Origin: Cerasicoccus sp. TK19100
Lineage (GTDB): Bacteria > Verrucomicrobiota > Verrucomicrobiia > Opitutales > Cerasicoccaceae
Reading direction: 5' to 3'
NCBI RefSeq assembly: GCF_027257155.1
Contig: NZ_JAPWDU010000007.1
Coordinates: forward strand, 1 to 64,000
DNA length: 64,000 nucleotides
The notes beneath the pieces were generated by a model. That model did not search any database and had not been told where the DNA came from. It saw only the letters and a program-made list of their open reading frames with translations. Position 1 is the first letter of the stretch. Each line of letters begins with the position of its first letter. Below, in pieces: positions 61,686 through 64,000 of this stretch. Both the position numbers and the translations under genes were made by a program.

Positions 61686-63080
61686 ATGAGCAAACAACCG
61701 CATCTATCCCGCCGCCAGTTCCTGGGGCAAGCCAGCTGTGCCGCCGTTGGTTCGACGGCGTTGTTTTCGACTCTGCTCAACCTGCGGATGGCGAGCACTG
61801 CTGCCGCGCAGACACCGCTGCCGGGAGGTACGGATTATCGCGCGATGGTCTGTCTGTTCCTCGCAGGTGGGGCGGACTCGTTTAACTTTCTGGCACCGTC
61901 GGGCACGGATGAATACAATGAATACGCCAACGTGCGCGCGGACTTGGCGCTCCCGCAAAACGAACTCCTGCCGCTGAATATAGCCACGCCAATTGGCAAG
62001 CAGTTGGGTGTGCATCCCGGCATGAGCGAGCTGCGTGATTTGTTCAACGATGGTAACCTGGCTTGGGTGGCGAATGTCGGCACCTTGATCGAGCCCACGA
62101 CGCTTAGCCAGTATCAGAATGATTTGGTGAACCTGCCGCTGGGCCTGTATTCGCACGCAGACCAGATCAAGCAGTGGCAGACTTCAGTTCCGCAAAGCGG
62201 GGATGCGATCGGCTGGGGTGGACGTACGGCGGACCTTCTGCATTCGCTCAATGACAACGACCGCATCTCGATGAATATTTCGGTGGCGGGGAGTAACGTT
62301 TGGCAAAACGGCAACAACACCTTTCAATATGCGATCGGCTCTGATGGATCGCAGGGACTGGATACCTACGACTACTGGTGGGGCGGTTATCCGGCGCGTG
62401 GCGCGGCTGTGGATAGCCAGATGGACATCGAATATCAGAACCTTTTTCAAAAGACTTTTGCCCATTCAACGAAGAATGCACTGGAGGCGCACCAGGAGTT
62501 TTCCGCTGCGACCGAGGGCATCGAGCTGACGACCGTTTTTCCCGAGACCTACCTCGGCGCGCAGTTGCAAATGGTGGCGCGGACCATCGCCGCGCACTCG
62601 GCACTGGGGATGCGGCGGCAGACGTTCTTTGTGCAGTTTGGTGGTTGGGATCACCACGATGAAGTTCTGGGAAACATGGCCGACATGGCGCCGGTAATCA
62701 GCCAGGCGGTCGGTGCCTTTTATGCCGCGATGGAGGAGATCAACGAGCAAAACAATGTGACGCTTTTTACGGCCTCTGACTTTGGCCGCACGCTGACTTC
62801 GAACGGTGAGGGCTCTGACCACGCCTGGGGCGGCAATCATTTCGTTTGTGGTGGTGCGGTGAACGGCGCAAATATCTATGGCGTTTATCCGGATCTTTAC
62901 GCGGGCAACCCGCTGGACACTGGCCGTGGCCGGCTAATTCCGTCGACTTCGGTTGATGAATATTTTGGGGAGCTGGCGCTGTGGTTTGGGGTGAGTCCGT
63001 CGGACTTGTCGACCGTGCTGCCTAACGTGGGGAATTTCTACACGCCGGGCGCAATTGGGCCACTGGGGATGATGGGGTAA
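61686..63080 (+). CDS. DUF1501 protein with twin-arginine signal
   Basis: A 464-residue protein: a twin-arginine signal (LSRRQFLGQASCAAVGS) then the DUF1501 domain with VCLFLAGGADSFNFLAPSG, GVHPGMSELRDLFNDGNLAWVANVGT, QFGGWDHHDEV and LTFTASDFGRTLTSNGEGSDHAWGG-type residues. DUF1501 belongs to the alkaline phosphatase/sulfatase-like superfamily. Export would use the Tat system (tatA at 12 kb). ATG at 61686 after the palindrome; the longer frame is noise. Pairs with the DUF1800 gene. Confidence 0.88.
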   Translation: MSKQPHLSRRQFLGQASCAAVGSTALFSTLLNLRMASTAAAQTPLPGGTDYRAMVCLFLAGGADSFNFLAPSGTDEYNEYANVRADLALPQNELLPLNIATPIGKQLGVHPGMSELRDLFNDGNLAWVANVGTLIEPTTLSQYQNDLVNLPLGLYSHADQIKQWQTSVPQSGDAIGWGGRTADLLHSLNDNDRISMNISVAGSNVWQNGNNTFQYAIGSDGSQGLDTYDYWWGGYPARGAAVDSQMDIEYQNLFQKTFAHSTKNALEAHQEFSAATEGIELTTVFPETYLGAQLQMVARTIAAHSALGMRRQTFFVQFGGWDHHDEVLGNMADMAPVISQAVGAFYAAMEEINEQNNVTLFTASDFGRTLTSNGEGSDHAWGGNHFVCGGAVNGANIYGVYPDLYAGNPLDTGRGRLIPSTSVDEYFGELALWFGVSPSDLSTVLPNVGNFYTPGAIGPLGMMG

Positions 63081-63094
63081 CTATGTATCGTCTC

Positions 63095-63115
63095 TAACTT
63101 TGCGTCGCAAAGTAA
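63095..63115. repeat. ACTTTGC-type palindrome
   Basis: TAACTTTGCGTCGCAAAGTAA, an almost perfect single palindrome (ACTTTGCG-T-CGCAAAGT) in the gap between DUF1501 and the next gene. Confidence 0.6.
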
Positions 63116-63132
63116 TTTAATGGATAGTAACG

Positions 63133-63702
63133 ATGGACCCTAAGCGCATAGGTTGGTGGTTGGGCTTGATTCTGGCGATTGGGATGACTTGGTATTTATC
63201 GCGATCGGAAGAGGTGCTCACTGAGCCGCCCATTGTTGTGCCGGAATTACCCACAGAGCCACCGTCGGTCGAGAATGAGACTGAGCCCAGCCCGGTCGCT
63301 GAAAAGGGAGGGCTGTATCGCGCACCGCTCAATCCGGTCGCGGCTAGGCTGAATGCGCCTGATTTATCTGCTCAGGACGACGTAGCGAACGTTCATCAAT
63401 TGCTGGTGCAGATGTTTGGTGTATGGAAAAGCCAGCGCCGGCCCATGAGCCTGAATGCTGAATTCACGCAGGCGCTCACGGGGGATAATCCGTCGCGTTT
63501 GGCATTTGTCCCGCCGAACCATCCGGCGATTATCGATGGCGAGTTAACGGATCGCTGGGGGCAACCGTATTATTTCCATCAACTGTCACTGGATCGAATC
63601 GAGGTGCGCTCAGCGGGGCCGGACCAGCGGCTTTACACGGAGGACGACGCGCTCTACTCGCCGTGGAAATCAACGCCTGATCCTGTGGCGAGCTCACCCT
63701 GA
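63133..63702 (+). CDS. Membrane-anchored pilin-like/secretin-associated small protein
   Basis: A 189-residue protein with an N-terminal membrane helix (RIGWWLGLILAIGMTWYL), a proline/glutamate-rich linker and a C-terminal segment DRWGQPYYFHQLSLDRIEVRSAGPDQRLYTEDD typical of the last strand region of type II secretion pseudopilins (GspG-like G-P-D). It lacks the prepilin peptidase site, so it may only resemble the C domain. Third gene of the DUF1800-DUF1501 set. Confidence 0.7.
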   Translation: MDPKRIGWWLGLILAIGMTWYLSRSEEVLTEPPIVVPELPTEPPSVENETEPSPVAEKGGLYRAPLNPVAARLNAPDLSAQDDVANVHQLLVQMFGVWKSQRRPMSLNAEFTQALTGDNPSRLAFVPPNHPAIIDGELTDRWGQPYYFHQLSLDRIEVRSAGPDQRLYTEDDALYSPWKSTPDPVASSP

Positions 63703-63767
63703 GATTGCTTTTGATTGAGGCGGGGAATGATCCATACTGCAATCAAAGCTGGTCGCGGTAGCAGAGA

Positions 63768-63791
63768 CGGCCATCGTTGTTCCGATGACCG
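63768..63791. terminator. Hairpin between convergent genes
   Basis: CGGCCATCG, loop TTGTTC, CGATGACCG: 9-bp stem with one G-T pair, between the convergent ends of the pilin-like gene (63702) and the gene entering from the right (63831). No long T-run. A further weak stem (GCTTTTGATTG/CAATCAAAGC) precedes it. Confidence 0.45.
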
Positions 63792-63830
63792 CCCGCCATT
63801 AAAATACACTAGCTTAGATTCAGTAGACGA

Positions 63831-64000
63831 TTATTCGCCCTGAAGTGGGCCGTTGTTGAGTTCGAAAACTGAGCGGTAAAATGCGCTGTCGCCGTTGAAG
63901 AGGGTATCCTTGTATTCGATCCCGAACAATGTTGGCTCTTCCTCTTCCTGGTAGTAAAACTCAAACGGGTCGGAGCCGAGGCCGTCGCCATTGGAGCGCC
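63831..64000 (-). CDS. 3' end of a secreted-type gene running off the right edge
   Basis: On the minus strand an open frame enters from the right edge and ends at the TAA at 63831-63833. The last 55 or so codons read RSNGDGLGSDPFEFYYQEEE, then PTLFGIEYKDTLFNGDSAFY, then a tail ending PLQGE. The NGDGLGSDP element resembles a thrombospondin-type-3/calcium loop as in the DUF1800 protein. The rest of the gene lies outside the window, so no family is assigned. Confidence 0.6.
   Translation of the reverse strand, partial: RSNGDGLGSDPFEFYYQEEEEPTLFGIEYKDTLFNGDSAFYRSVFELNNGPLQGE

Noticed and set aside
1-64000. tRNA or rRNA genes
   Set aside because: I found no T-loop GGTTCGAATC-type segments in a cloverleaf context and no rRNA-like stretches; none is reported, though a by-eye scan could miss one.

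Overview
The window looks like chromosome from a marine or aquatic Verrucomicrobiota, most likely an Opitutae/Puniceicoccales-type bacterium. The evidence is a PEP-CTERM exosortase substrate, a secreted sulfatase, a DUF1800/DUF1501 pair, GxxExxY and four-helix-bundle proteins, and Chlamydia-like class I ribonucleotide reductase subunits. Most genes are GC-rich. A few AT-richer patches (about 23.0-24.0, 27.2-29.3 and 53.4-54.9 kb) look acquired. I saw no tRNA, rRNA or CRISPR array.

Layout. 0.2-3.6 kb: minus-strand operon of a RimB-like aspartyl protease, a VOC protein, a RimK ligase fused to a TrkA-C domain and an aspartoacylase-like hydrolase. 3.7-7.8 kb: degenerate M20 peptidase, glucosyl-3-phosphoglycerate synthase, lipoprotein and glycosyltransferase. 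7.9-12.8 kb: phosphatase, tpiA-pgk, SLBB protein, tatA and a TonB-like protein. 13-18 kb: PEP-CTERM protein, sulfatase, acyltransferase, membrane protein. 18-22.5 kb: epimerase, ybaB-recR, a kinase, a response regulator, rpe. 23-29.6 kb: accessory region with secreted proteins, a PQQ-propeller/TlpA pair, a frameshifted SMI1/KNR4 immunity-type gene, a probable group II intron remnant, an acyltransferase and a diverged direct repeat of about 270 bp. 29.7-33 kb: DUF445, then the DNA-ligase-associated exonuclease and ligase. 33.3-36.8 kb: GT4 glycosyltransferase and GH13_18 phosphorylase, which with GpgS suggest a glucosylglycerate-type compatible-solute cycle. 37-51.6 kb: mixed genes including topB, two HAD phosphatases and an aminotransferase. 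52.2-58.4 kb: nrdB and nrdA, each behind a pair of NrdR-like boxes, separated by an AT-rich DNA methyltransferase island. 59-64 kb: DUF1800, DUF1501 and a pilin-like protein, then the end of a gene running off the right edge.

The most striking feature is the density of inverted-repeat elements between genes. Two are single-gene cassettes whose ORF fits almost exactly between inverted arms of about 33-38 bp. One encodes a GxxExxY protein with a PD-(D/E)XK-like active site, the other a four-helix-bundle protein of the kind known from 23S rRNA intervening sequences. A third element has the same nested-arm layout but no ORF. REPIN-like pairs, a 440-bp nested inverted repeat and a short palindrome (ACTTTGC-N3-GCAAAGT and variants), found between genes and inside reading frames, complete the set.
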